Source of the DNA: Pseudomonas hormoni
Lineage (GTDB): Bacteria; Pseudomonadota; Gammaproteobacteria; Pseudomonadales; Pseudomonadaceae
NCBI RefSeq assembly: GCF_018502625.1
Contig: NZ_CP075566.1
Coordinates: 2,361,001 to 2,425,000, forward strand
Reading direction: 5' to 3'
Length of the DNA: 64,000 nt
Under the pieces are notes generated by a model. It was not told where the DNA came from. It saw only the letters and a program-made list of their open reading frames with translations, and did no database searches. Numbering within the stretch: position 1 is the stretch's first letter; every line of letters starts with the position of its first letter. The position numbers and the translations under genes are program-made. This document shows positions 29,960 to 38,275 of the stretch, in pieces.

Positions 29960-30687
29960 GTGCACCGTGTCATGAACTGCTGGACCAGGTACTGATCGCC
30001 CACGGTGGGCTGGAACGCTGGAACAGTTTCAATCAGGTACGCGCGACAATCGTGACCGGTGGCTCGCTCTGGGCAATGAAAGGGCTGACCCAGGACAGCG
30101 CGCCACGGCAGATGACCGTGTGGCTGCATGAACAACGGGCTTCGGTGACGCCCTTTGGCGGAGCCGATCAATTCACCGCCTACACCCCGGATCGAATTGC
30201 CATCGAAAATACCGCCGGCAAGGTGATTGCCGAGCGAGCAACGCCGAGGGAATCCTTCCTCGACCATGGGGAAAACAGTCCATGGGATCCCCTGCATCGT
30301 GCGTACTTCAACGGTTACGCACTCTGGTCCTACCTGACCATGCCTTTCCAGTTCACCTGGCCGGGTGTCGTGACCGAGGAAGTCGAGCCCTGGCAAGAGG
30401 GTTCACAACGCTGGCGACGCTTGCGAGTGACCTTTCCCGAGAGCATCGCCACGCACTGCGCGGTGCAGGATTTCTACTTCGGTGACGACTTTCTACTGTG
30501 TCGACACGACTACAACGTGGACGTCAGCGGTGGCCTGTCTGCCGCCCAGTACGTGCATGGCTATGTTGAAGCCGATGGCTTGCGCATGCCCGGCAAGCGG
30601 CGTGCCTATCGCCGCAAGGCTGACGGCCAGGCGGACAAGGACGCCTTGCTGGTGGCCATCGACCTCAGCGACATCGGCTACTCGTAA
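29956..30687 (+). CDS. Conserved protein of unknown function (243 residues)
   Basis: I do not recognise this family. The start at 29956 overlaps the AI-2E transporter stop (ATGA) and has GGAGG upstream. There is no signal peptide or membrane helix. The sequence is rich in Trp and aromatic residues and looks like an antiparallel beta protein (for example ARATIVTGGSLWAMKG, PRQMTVWLHEQRASVTPFGG, HCAVQDFYFGDDFLLCRHDYNVDVSGG). An N-terminal helix, LDQVLIAHGGLERWN, precedes it, a layout reminiscent of LolA/LppX-like folds but without export signals. It is followed after 21 bases by a MaoC-like gene. Confidence 0.7.
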   Translation: MSAPCHELLDQVLIAHGGLERWNSFNQVRATIVTGGSLWAMKGLTQDSAPRQMTVWLHEQRASVTPFGGADQFTAYTPDRIAIENTAGKVIAERATPRESFLDHGENSPWDPLHRAYFNGYALWSYLTMPFQFTWPGVVTEEVEPWQEGSQRWRRLRVTFPESIATHCAVQDFYFGDDFLLCRHDYNVDVSGGLSAAQYVHGYVEADGLRMPGKRRAYRRKADGQADKDALLVAIDLSDIGYS

Positions 30688-30708
30688 TGCACTGCGGAGG
30701 AATGAATC

Positions 30709-31173
30709 ATGACCCTGCATTCCTGGGAAAAACTCTATCTCGATGACCTGAGCCTGGGTCAGGAATTTGAAAGCGACCCTGTTCGCGTCCACCGGGAAGC
30801 GATGCTGGCGTTTGCTCGCGAATACGATCCGCAACCCTTCCACCTGAGCGCCGAAGAGGCCAAGTTGAGTCTGTTCGGCGGCCTGGCTGCCAGCGGCTGG
30901 AACACCGCGGCCCTGACCATGAAACTGCTGGTGGCCAGCGTGCCCTTGGCGGACGGCATCATTGGCCTGAGCATCGAGCTGAGTTGGCCAACGCCGACCT
31001 ATCCGGATGACGTGTTGCGCCTGTTCAGCACGGTGCAGGCCATCGATCCGTCTGCCTCCAAACCGGATCGGGGCGTGGTGACGCTGTTCATGGAAACGCT
31101 CAATCAGAATGACAAAGTGGTGCAACGCGCGACCGGGAAGTTGCTGGTGTTCAGAAGGCCGGCAGAGGATTGA
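30709..31173 (+). CDS. MaoC-like hot-dog fold dehydratase
   Basis: A 154-residue single hot-dog domain of the MaoC/(R)-specific enoyl-CoA hydratase family. Recognisable elements are the N-terminal YLDDLSLGQEFES, the hydratase region FAREYDPQPFHLSAEEAK with Asp and His in the positions of the catalytic dyad, and FGGLAASGWNTAALTMKLL. An (R)-hydratase could supply PHA precursors from beta-oxidation, but single-domain MaoC proteins have several roles. ATG 30709 follows GGAGGAATGAATC. It is last in a three-gene run with the AI-2E transporter and the unknown protein. Confidence 0.85.
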   Translation: MTLHSWEKLYLDDLSLGQEFESDPVRVHREAMLAFAREYDPQPFHLSAEEAKLSLFGGLAASGWNTAALTMKLLVASVPLADGIIGLSIELSWPTPTYPDDVLRLFSTVQAIDPSASKPDRGVVTLFMETLNQNDKVVQRATGKLLVFRRPAED

Positions 31174-31656
31174 ATTAGCTGGCCCCGGCTTCAGGTGTTG
31201 GGGGCCGGCGCACTGTCTATACGTTTTCCACACACATGACCTGCTTGGGTTTCTCCCGGGCCGGACGCCATCAGACAAAAGCCCGGAGCACCGCCGGAGC
31301 GCCTTCGACCTGTACATTTCGCGCCAGCCTCAGGCATGGATCACGTAGCAGGAGACCAGCGACATTTGAATGCTGTGATCGGCCGCAGTGTTAAAAAATG
31401 TTATATAGAAAAAATACTTCACATAATCCGCTCATTGGGGGATGATCTGTGCAGCCGGTATGACAACTTGCTAACAAGATAAAAGCAGGACTGCCTTGAT
31501 GTTCGATGAGATCTCGACTCACGTGCTGAACGACAGCGCTCCTCAGCTGGTTTATCCGCTCGGTGCTGATCCTGACTGCCGCGCCCCTATCCAACGCGCC
31601 CGCCGTCTGCGCCTTACAGGCGTGGAAGCAGTCGCAGCTTTCCTCTGGAGTACGCC
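31174..31656. other. Non-coding spacer upstream of the tetronate cluster
   Basis: 483 bases without a credible gene. The first part is GC-rich; 31390-31430 is strikingly AT-rich (TTAAAAAATGTTATATAG and neighbours) and is a good place for the ltnD promoter. The last 30 bases hold the ltnD ribosome-binding site TCTGGAG. I found no clear DeoR operator by eye. Confidence 0.6.
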
Positions 31657-32562
31657 ATGAATAACAAGAATGTCGGTGTTGTCGGTCTGGGCGCGATGGG
31701 ACTGGGCATTGCCCGCTCGTTGCTGCGCAGCGGTTTCAATGTGCATGCCTGTGATGTGCGCGCTGCCGTAACAGAACAGTTCGCCGGGGAGGGCGGTGTA
31801 GCTTGCCCTTCGCCATCGCACATGGCCGCTGAGTGTGACGTGATCATTACCGTCGTGGTCAACGCCGAGCAGACCGAAACCGTATTGTTTGGTGAGGGTG
31901 GTGCCGTGGCCTCGCTACGGCCGGGTAGCCTGGTGATCGGCTGCGCCACCGTGGCCCCGACCTATGCCGTGGAACTGGGCCAGCGCCTGGCCGCGTTGGG
32001 CCTGCTGTATCTGGATGCACCGATTTCCGGGGGCGCCGCCAAAGCTGCCGCTGGCGAGATGACCATGATGACCTCGGGTCCAGCCGACGCCTATGCCAAG
32101 GCTGAGTCGATCCTGGCGGGCATGGCCGGCAAGGTTTATCGCCTGGGTGACGTCCATGGCCTGGGTTCGAAGGTCAAAATCATCAACCAGCTGCTCGCCG
32201 GGGTACATATTGCCGCCTCTGCCGAAGCCATGGCGCTGGGCCTGCGTGAAGGGGTCGATGCCGATGCGCTGTATGAGGTGATTACCCATAGCGCCGGTAA
32301 TTCCTGGATGTTCGAAAACCGCGTACCGCACATTCTCAAGGCTGACTACACGCCGTTGTCCGCGGTGGATATTTTCGTCAAGGACCTGGGACTGGTGCTG
32401 GATACCGCCCGGGCCAGCAAATTCCCGCTGCCGCTGTCGGCCACCGCTCACCAGATGTTCATGCAGGCTTCCAGTGCAGGTTTCGGTCGTGAGGATGATT
32501 CGGCGGTGATCAAGATTTTCCCGGGCATCGAATTGCCGACTGCCAAGCCTGAGTCCGTTTGA
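31657..32562 (+). CDS. ltnD: L-threonate dehydrogenase (beta-hydroxyacid dehydrogenase family)
   Basis: Oxidises the C2 hydroxyl of L-threonate (or D-erythronate) to 2-oxo-tetronate with NAD. The 301 residues carry the Rossmann motif GLGAMGLGIA (about 10-19), the substrate-binding LDAPISGGAAKAA and the catalytic lysine K174 in GLGSKVKIINQ. ATG follows TGGAG with a 7-base gap. The next gene begins 10 bases after the stop. Assignment over other hydroxyacid dehydrogenases rests on the neighbouring otnK, otnC and otnI, the set defined for acid-sugar (C4) catabolism. Confidence 0.9.
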   Translation: MNNKNVGVVGLGAMGLGIARSLLRSGFNVHACDVRAAVTEQFAGEGGVACPSPSHMAAECDVIITVVVNAEQTETVLFGEGGAVASLRPGSLVIGCATVAPTYAVELGQRLAALGLLYLDAPISGGAAKAAAGEMTMMTSGPADAYAKAESILAGMAGKVYRLGDVHGLGSKVKIINQLLAGVHIAASAEAMALGLREGVDADALYEVITHSAGNSWMFENRVPHILKADYTPLSAVDIFVKDLGLVLDTARASKFPLPLSATAHQMFMQASSAGFGREDDSAVIKIFPGIELPTAKPESV

Positions 32563-32572
32563 GGAACACACC

Positions 32573-33871
32573 ATGACTACCTCCACCGCACGCCCGCTGT
32601 TGGGCTGCATCGCCGACGATTTCACGGGTGCCACGGACCTTGCCAACATGCTGGTGCGCGGCGGTATGCGTACCGTGCAAAGCATCGGTATCCCGAGCTC
32701 GGAAGTTGCTGCCGGGCTTGACGCCGATGCGATCGTCATCGCCCTGAAGTCGCGTACCACGCCGGTTGCCGAAGCGGTCGAACAGTCTCTCGCTGCGCTG
32801 GAATGGTTGCGCGAACAAGGCTGCGAGCAGATCTTCTTCAAGTACTGCTCGACGTTCGACTCCACCGCGGCCGGCAATATCGGCCAGGTCAGCGAAGCAC
32901 TGCTGGGCGCATTGAGTAGCGACTTCACCCTGGCCTGCCCGGCATTCCCGGAGAATGGCCGGACGATCTTTCGCGGCCACTTGTTTGTGCAGGATCAACT
33001 GCTCAGCGAGTCGGGTATGCAGCATCACCCGCTGACGCCGATGGACGATGCCAATCTGGTTCGGGTGCTTCAATCGCAGACCCGCCTGAATGTCGGCCTG
33101 TTGCGCTACGACACCATTGCCCGCGGTATCGAGCCGGTACGTGCGCGAATCGCAGAGTTGAAGGCTCAAGGTGTCGGCATGGCAATCGCCGATGCCTTGT
33201 CTGACAGCGATCTGTATACCCTCGGTGCCGCTTGCGCCGATCTTCCATTGTTGACGGGTGGTTCGGGGCTGGCATTGGGCTTGCCGGAGAATTTCCGTCG
33301 TGCCGGCAAGTTGCGCGACCTCGATGCCTCGAAACTCCCGGCAGTGTTCGGTGGAGAAGTGGTGTTGGCCGGTAGTGCTTCGATCGCCACCAATGGGCAA
33401 GTGGCGGCCTGGCTTGAAGCCAGTCGGCCAGCCTTTCGGATTGATCCGTTGGCCTTGGCTGCGGGTGAACCGGTGGTGGCGCAAGCCTTGACCTTCGCCC
33501 GTGATAACGAAGAAACCGTATTGATCTACGCCACCAGCTCACCGGAAGAGGTCAAGTCGGTGCAACAGCAACTGGGTGTGGAGCAAGCTGGCAGCCTGGT
33601 GGAAAACGCCCTTGGCGAAATTGCACAAGGTCTGCGCCAGAGCGGTGTGCGCCGCTTCGTGATCGCCGGCGGTGAAACGTCGGGCGCTGTGGTTCAGGCG
33701 CTGGGCGTACAACTGCTGCAGATCGGCGCGCAGATCGATCCGGGTGTGCCGGCGACCGTCAGCAGCACTGACGAGCCTTTGGCGCTGGCACTCAAGTCGG
33801 GCAACTTCGGTGGCCCGGACTTCTTCACCAAGGCCTTGAATCAACTTGCCCAGGCCGGAGGCGCGCAGTGA
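32573..33871 (+). CDS. otnK: 3-oxo-tetronate kinase (DUF1537 family)
   Basis: Phosphorylates 3-oxo-tetronate at O4 with ATP. The 432-residue protein has the two-part DUF1537 architecture: the N-terminal substrate domain begins LGCIADDFTGATDLANMLV, and the C-terminal nucleotide domain contains FVIAGGETSGAVVQALG and ends with ALKSGNFGGPDFF. ATG is preceded by GAGGA. The stop overlaps the otnC GTG start. DUF1537 kinases act on several C4 acid sugars; the neighbouring dehydrogenase, isomerase and aldolase point to the tetronate version. Confidence 0.92.
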   Translation: MTTSTARPLLGCIADDFTGATDLANMLVRGGMRTVQSIGIPSSEVAAGLDADAIVIALKSRTTPVAEAVEQSLAALEWLREQGCEQIFFKYCSTFDSTAAGNIGQVSEALLGALSSDFTLACPAFPENGRTIFRGHLFVQDQLLSESGMQHHPLTPMDDANLVRVLQSQTRLNVGLLRYDTIARGIEPVRARIAELKAQGVGMAIADALSDSDLYTLGAACADLPLLTGGSGLALGLPENFRRAGKLRDLDASKLPAVFGGEVVLAGSASIATNGQVAAWLEASRPAFRIDPLALAAGEPVVAQALTFARDNEETVLIYATSSPEEVKSVQQQLGVEQAGSLVENALGEIAQGLRQSGVRRFVIAGGETSGAVVQALGVQLLQIGAQIDPGVPATVSSTDEPLALALKSGNFGGPDFFTKALNQLAQAGGAQ

Positions 33872-34506
33872 GTAACGAAAACGCCCTGCGCGAAGAAATC
33901 TGTGAGGTGGGCCGCAGCCTCTACCAGCGCGGTTACACCGTCGGCAGCGCCGGCAATATCAGCGCGCGCCTGGACGACGGCTGGTTGATCACCCCGACTG
34001 ACGTCTGCCTCGGGCGCCTCGATCCGGCGACCATCGCCAAGGTCAATCTGGCCGGTGAATGGGTGTCCGGTGACAAACCTTCAAAGACCCTGGCGCTGCA
34101 TCGCCAGGTCTACGACCGCAACCCGAGCGTTGGTGGCGTGGTACATACCCACTCCACCCATCTGGTGGCGTTGACGCTCGCCGGTGTCTGGCAGGCGGAC
34201 GATATTCTGCCTCCACTGACGCCGTATCAAGTCATGAAAGTCGGGCATATCCCGTTGATTGGCTACCAGCGCCCCGGCTCGCCGAAGGTGGCCGAGCAAG
34301 TCGCCCAACTGGCCAACAGCGTTCGCGGCGTAATGCTCGAACGGCTGGGCCCGGTGGTCTGGGAGAGTTCGGTATCCAGGGCCAGCTACGCTCTGGAAGA
34401 ACTCGAGGAAACTGCGCGGCTGTGGCTGATGAGCAATCCCAAGCCCGAACCGCTCGACCAGGCAGCGCTGGACGAGCTGCGAGAGACCTTTGGCGCGCAC
34501 TGGTAG
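33868..34506 (+). CDS. otnC: 3-oxo-tetronate 4-phosphate decarboxylase (class II aldolase family)
   Basis: A 212-residue member of the class II aldolase/adducin family that decarboxylates 3-oxo-tetronate 4-phosphate to dihydroxyacetone phosphate. Landmarks are GSAGNISARL near the N-terminus, the metal-binding VHTHSTH, and a downstream catalytic-acid region. The start is GTG at 33868, overlapping the otnK stop (GTGA), so the two are translationally coupled. DHAP feeds glycolysis directly. Confidence 0.92.
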   Translation: MSNENALREEICEVGRSLYQRGYTVGSAGNISARLDDGWLITPTDVCLGRLDPATIAKVNLAGEWVSGDKPSKTLALHRQVYDRNPSVGGVVHTHSTHLVALTLAGVWQADDILPPLTPYQVMKVGHIPLIGYQRPGSPKVAEQVAQLANSVRGVMLERLGPVVWESSVSRASYALEELEETARLWLMSNPKPEPLDQAALDELRETFGAHW

Positions 34507-34697
34507 AGCGCTGGTTCAGCACGACAGAACTCGATAGATCGAAAACGCAGGCCTTGTTTGGGAGACGCGCAGCGACTCCCAACGACCCCGGCTTGCCTGA
34601 AAAATACAATAACAAGAGGACATCCAGGTATGACTCACTTTCACTGCGGCATTTTTAGAACAACCCTTTCGCTCTCCCGGCACGGAGGGCTTCTGAA

Positions 34698-36158
34698 ATG
34701 AGCCCGTTAATCCTTTTGGTTACAGCGGGGTTAGGGATCGCTCTGTTGTTGTTTCTGGTGCTCAAGTACAAGTTCCAGCCCTTCGTGGCCTTGATGCTGG
34801 TGAGTATTCTGGTGGCGCTGGTGGCCGGGGTAAAACCGGCCGATCTGGTCGCTACCATCGAAGGAGGCATGGGCAAGACCTTGGGCCATATCGCGATCAT
34901 CATTGCCTTGGGCGCGATGATCGGGCGGATCATCGAACTCTCCGGTGGTGCCGAGGCGCTGGCCAAGACACTGATTTCCCGTTTCGGCAACCGGCGTACT
35001 CCCCTGGCGTTGACGATTGCCGGCTTCATGGTCGGGGTGCCGGTGTTCTTCGAGGTCGGTGTGATCATCCTCATGCCGCTGGCCTATGGCGTTGCCCGCA
35101 GTGCGCGTAAGCCGCTGTTGGTGTTCGCGCTGCCGATGTGCGCGGCGTTGTTGACCGTTCACGCCTTTCTGCCGCCACACCCGGGCGCAGTGGCCGCTGC
35201 CAGCCAATTGGGCGCAGATCTGGGCCGCGTGCTGATGTTCGGGCTGCCGATGACCGCGTTCCTTTGCTATGTCGGTTACCGCGTGGCCGGGCGCATGACC
35301 CGTCGCGTGTACCCGATGACCGACGATATTCGTGCCGAGGTCTATGGCCCGCATGTCACCAACGAAGATCTGGCCGCCTGGTCCAATGGCAACGACAAAA
35401 GCTCTGAACAGGCGGCTGTCGCTGTGTCGCACATGGGCCTGGAAGAATCCACCAGCAGCATCGTTTCCAAATTGCCGCCGGCACCACCGCCGGGTTTTGG
35501 TCTGATCGTCAGCCTGATCCTGCTACCCATCATTCTGATTCTGTTGGGAACACTGTCCACCTCATTGCTGCCTGCTGAATCGACCCTGCGCGGCATCATG
35601 ACCGTGCTCGGCGCTCCGCTGGTGGCGTTGCTGATCGACACCTTGCTGTGTGCCTGGTTGCTGGGTTCACGTCGGGGCTGGAGCCGCACTCAGGTGTCAG
35701 ATGTCATCGGTTCGGCCTTGCCCGGTGTGGCGATGGTGATTCTGATTGCCGGTGCCGGCGGTGTGTTCGGCAAGGTGCTGGTGGATACCGGAATCGGTGC
35801 CGTGGTCTCCGATATGTTGCGCACCACCGGTCTGCCGGTGCTGGCGCTGGGCTTTCTGCTGACCATGCTCTTGCGCGCGGTGCAGGGCTCGACCACGGTG
35901 GCGCTGGTGACCACTGCCGGCATCATCAGCCCGCTGATTGCGACCCTCAGTCTCACTCCGAACCACATGGCCCTGCTGTGCCTGGCGATGGGTGGCGGCG
36001 GGTTGGCCATGTCCCATATCAATGATGCCGGTTACTGGATTTTCACCAAACTGGCCGGGCTGAATGTGGCCGACGGCTTGCGCACCTGGACGGTATTGAC
36101 CACCTTGCTCGGCACCCTGGGTTTCTGTATTACCCTGTTGATCTGGCCCTTTGTCTAA
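34698..36158 (+). CDS. GntP-family sugar-acid permease
   Basis: A 486-residue inner-membrane transporter with about 12-14 helices of the gluconate:H+ symporter family. Typical stretches are GMGKTLGHIAIIIALGAMIGRIIELSGGAE, the GVPVFFEVGVIILMPL segment, and the late VQGSTTVALVTTAGI and GGGGLAMSHINDAGYW segments (each given in part). ATG has GGAGGG upstream. Its place inside the cluster suggests it imports threonate/erythronate. A 191-base gap separates it from otnC and a REP-rich gap from otnI, so it may have its own expression level. Confidence 0.92.
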   Translation: MSPLILLVTAGLGIALLLFLVLKYKFQPFVALMLVSILVALVAGVKPADLVATIEGGMGKTLGHIAIIIALGAMIGRIIELSGGAEALAKTLISRFGNRRTPLALTIAGFMVGVPVFFEVGVIILMPLAYGVARSARKPLLVFALPMCAALLTVHAFLPPHPGAVAAASQLGADLGRVLMFGLPMTAFLCYVGYRVAGRMTRRVYPMTDDIRAEVYGPHVTNEDLAAWSNGNDKSSEQAAVAVSHMGLEESTSSIVSKLPPAPPPGFGLIVSLILLPIILILLGTLSTSLLPAESTLRGIMTVLGAPLVALLIDTLLCAWLLGSRRGWSRTQVSDVIGSALPGVAMVILIAGAGGVFGKVLVDTGIGAVVSDMLRTTGLPVLALGFLLTMLLRAVQGSTTVALVTTAGIISPLIATLSLTPNHMALLCLAMGGGGLAMSHINDAGYWIFTKLAGLNVADGLRTWTVLTTLLGTLGFCITLLIWPFV

Positions 36159-36183
36159 CGAACTGTCGACCTGTAGGAGCCGA

Positions 36184-36227
36184 GCTTGCTGGCGATGGCG
36201 ATCCCAAGGACGCCATCGCCGGCAAGC
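36184..36227. repeat. REP hairpin after the gntP-like gene
   Basis: GCTTGCTGGCGATGGCG pairs with CGCCATCGCCGGCAAGC across a 10-base loop, 25 bases beyond the permease stop. REP elements in such places commonly limit read-through and stabilise upstream mRNA. Confidence 0.8.
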
Positions 36228-36261
36228 CGTGATGCCGATCAGTTAAGCGAAGGTGATGCAC

Positions 36262-36395
36262 TGTAGGAGCAGCCGGTCGACGCCCGATTGCTCGCGATGG
36301 TCTTTAACGAAAACGCGTGTTTACTGGCTAAACACGGCGCTCTTGAGTCCATCGTCGGAACGCCGCCCGGAGCAAGCTCGCTCCTCAAATTCTCT
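36262..36395. repeat. Second REP-like block with internal perfect hairpin
   Basis: It begins CTGTAGGAGC and ends GGAGCAAGCTCGCTCC. Inside lies a perfect CGTGTTTA-CTGGC-TAAACACG hairpin (36316-36336). Together with 36184-36227 it fills most of the 297-base gap between the permease and otnI. Confidence 0.7.
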
Positions 36396-36455
36396 TAACT
36401 GACAGGCATTACGGCAAGCCGTGCTACTGCAATAACGCCATCTATAGGAGCTACC

Positions 36456-37238
36456 ATGCCTCGTTTTGCTGCCAATCTAAGCATGCTCTACCCGGAGCAT
36501 CAGTTTCTGGATCGTTTCGCCGCCGCAGCTGCCGATGGTTTCGAAGCGGTGGAGTACCTGTTTCCCTACGACTACAGCACTCAAGAACTCAAGCAACGCT
36601 TGAGTGACAATGGCCTGGTACAGGCACTGTTCAATGCACCGCCCGGTGATTGGGCGGCGGGCGAGCGGGGGATAGTGTCGTTGCCCGGTCGGGAGAGTGA
36701 ATTTCGTAGCGGTTTTGATCGCGCACTGGAATACGCCGGCGTGCTGGGCAATTCACGCATCCATGTCATGGCCGGCCTGCTGCCCTCCGAGGATGACCGG
36801 GTGCGGCATCAAGGTGTTTACCTGGACAACCTTGCCTACGCCACTGCACAGGCGGCCAAGGTAGGCGTCACAGTATTGCTCGAGCCGATCAATACACGGG
36901 ACATGCCGGGCTTTTTCCTCAATCGACAGGATCAGGCTCAGGCCATCTGCAAGGAAGTGGGCGCCAGTAACCTGAAGGTTCAGTTCGACTGCTACCACTG
37001 CCAAATCGTCGAAGGTGACCTGGCCACTAAACTGCGTCGGGACTTCGACGGAATCGGCCATATCCAGATCGCCGGCGTGCCTGACCGGCATGAACCGAAC
37101 CTGGGAGAAATCAACTATCCCTATCTGTTCGAGCTGATCGACCAGTTGGGTTATGACGGTTGGGTAGGGTGCGAATATCGGCCGCGAGGCAACACGTCTG
37201 CCGGCTTGCAGTGGTTGCGGGACTGGAAGGCGCGCTAA
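36456..37238 (+). CDS. otnI: 2-oxo-tetronate isomerase (hydroxypyruvate-isomerase-like)
   Basis: A 260-residue TIM-barrel protein of the xylose-isomerase-like/Hyi family that converts 2-oxo-tetronate to 3-oxo-tetronate. Expected metal/catalytic glutamates are in [12 protein letters not shown] and [11 protein letters not shown]; the start [16 protein letters not shown] is typical. ATG follows AGGAG. It completes the pathway ltnD, otnI, otnK, otnC. On its own it could be called hydroxypyruvate isomerase; context favours OtnI. Confidence 0.9.
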   Translation: MPRFAANLSMLYPEHQFLDRFAAAAADGFEAVEYLFPYDYSTQELKQRLSDNGLVQALFNAPPGDWAAGERGIVSLPGRESEFRSGFDRALEYAGVLGNSRIHVMAGLLPSEDDRVRHQGVYLDNLAYATAQAAKVGVTVLLEPINTRDMPGFFLNRQDQAQAICKEVGASNLKVQFDCYHCQIVEGDLATKLRRDFDGIGHIQIAGVPDRHEPNLGEINYPYLFELIDQLGYDGWVGCEYRPRGNTSAGLQWLRDWKAR

Positions 37239-37257
37239 GCGCAGCACAGGAGGGGAG

Positions 37258-37290
37258 ACGGGCTCTGCCGGATGCGGGAGCCCGTTGTTT
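37258..37290 (+). terminator. Intrinsic terminator after otnI
   Basis: An 8-bp perfect stem (ACGGGCTC with GAGCCCGT), 12-base loop and then TGTTT. It lies between the convergent otnI and deoR-type genes. The T-run is short, so efficiency may be moderate. Confidence 0.6.
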
Positions 37291-38111
37291 CAAGCCGGAA
37301 TATTGTTCGACGGCAGCAACAATTCGACACCCTGCTTGCGGATGCCATCGGCTGCGGCAGGGGCCAACGCGTCATCGCTGAGGATGATGTCGAACTGCTC
37401 GAGCCCGGCGATCCTGTACATACTGAATGTGCCGTATTTCGAACTGCTGGCCACCAGCACCGCTTGCGAGGCCGATTGCATCGCGGCTTGTTTGACCTCC
37501 ACCTTCAGCGCCGAAGGCGTGGTCAGGCCTCGGCGCAAATCCCAGGAACTGGTCGATATGAAGGCGATATCAGTAACGACTTGACGCAAGGTGGCAACCG
37601 CCAGGCTGCCCACGCACGATTGATTCGAGTGATCCAGCTGCCCGCCGGTATGAATCACCGTGACATGGGGTGCGTCGATCAGTGCCTGGACAATACCGAA
37701 GTCGTTAGTCACCACGGTCATGCCGGAAAGCGCCTTGATGTGGGGGACGATTTCCAGTGTGCTGGTTCCCGCATCCAGGTAAATCGTCATATCGGCATGC
37801 AGTAACCCGGCGGCGAGCCTGGCCATGGCCTGCTTCTGTGGCAACTCGACCACCGCCTTGAACTGATGGCTGGGCTCACTATGGAGCTGGCTGGCGATCC
37901 GCACCCCACCCGTTACCGAGTAAGCACGACCTTCCTGCTCCAGCAACGCGATGTCGCGGCGAATGGTCATGTGCGAACAGTCGAACATTTCCATCAATTG
38001 ATGAACGCTCAGCACCTGATGCTTGCGCAACTGTCGCAGCATCAATTCACGGCGCTGTTCAGGGATCATCGGTGCGCCGTTTTCGGTGGCGATGTCCTTT
38101 TGACTAGGCAT
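37290..38111 (-). CDS. DeoR-family transcriptional regulator
   Basis: A 273-residue regulator. The N-terminal winged helix (MIPEQRRELMLRQLRKHQV, then FDCSHMTIRRDIALLEQEG) is followed by the DeoR C-terminal sugar-phosphate-sensing domain (LDAGTSTLEIVPHI; VVTNDFGIVQAL; FISTSSWDLRRGLT). The ATG at 38111 has GGAG six bases upstream; longer in-frame readings add non-family sequence. It is convergent with otnI and most likely represses the tetronate genes until an acid-sugar intermediate is present. Confidence 0.88.
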   Translation of the reverse strand: MPSQKDIATENGAPMIPEQRRELMLRQLRKHQVLSVHQLMEMFDCSHMTIRRDIALLEQEGRAYSVTGGVRIASQLHSEPSHQFKAVVELPQKQAMARLAAGLLHADMTIYLDAGTSTLEIVPHIKALSGMTVVTNDFGIVQALIDAPHVTVIHTGGQLDHSNQSCVGSLAVATLRQVVTDIAFISTSSWDLRRGLTTPSALKVEVKQAAMQSASQAVLVASSSKYGTFSMYRIAGLEQFDIILSDDALAPAAADGIRKQGVELLLPSNNIPA

Positions 38112-38275
38112 TCGGACTCCAAAGTGAGGAAAGCTGACGGTAAAGGAAACGGACAAACATAGTAGCGAATCTGCGGCTGGATCAGTAGCTCGACGATGTG
38201 ACGGACCCTGCTCAGTCAGCAGGTAGTTGAGGTGATTCGCCAATGCGAGGACAGCTCAACGATAGCGTCGGGGGG

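Noticed and set aside
30709..31173. PhaJ (R-hydratase feeding PHA synthesis)
   Set aside because: Family match is to MaoC in general and the gene is far from the phb locus; the evidence does not justify the symbol.
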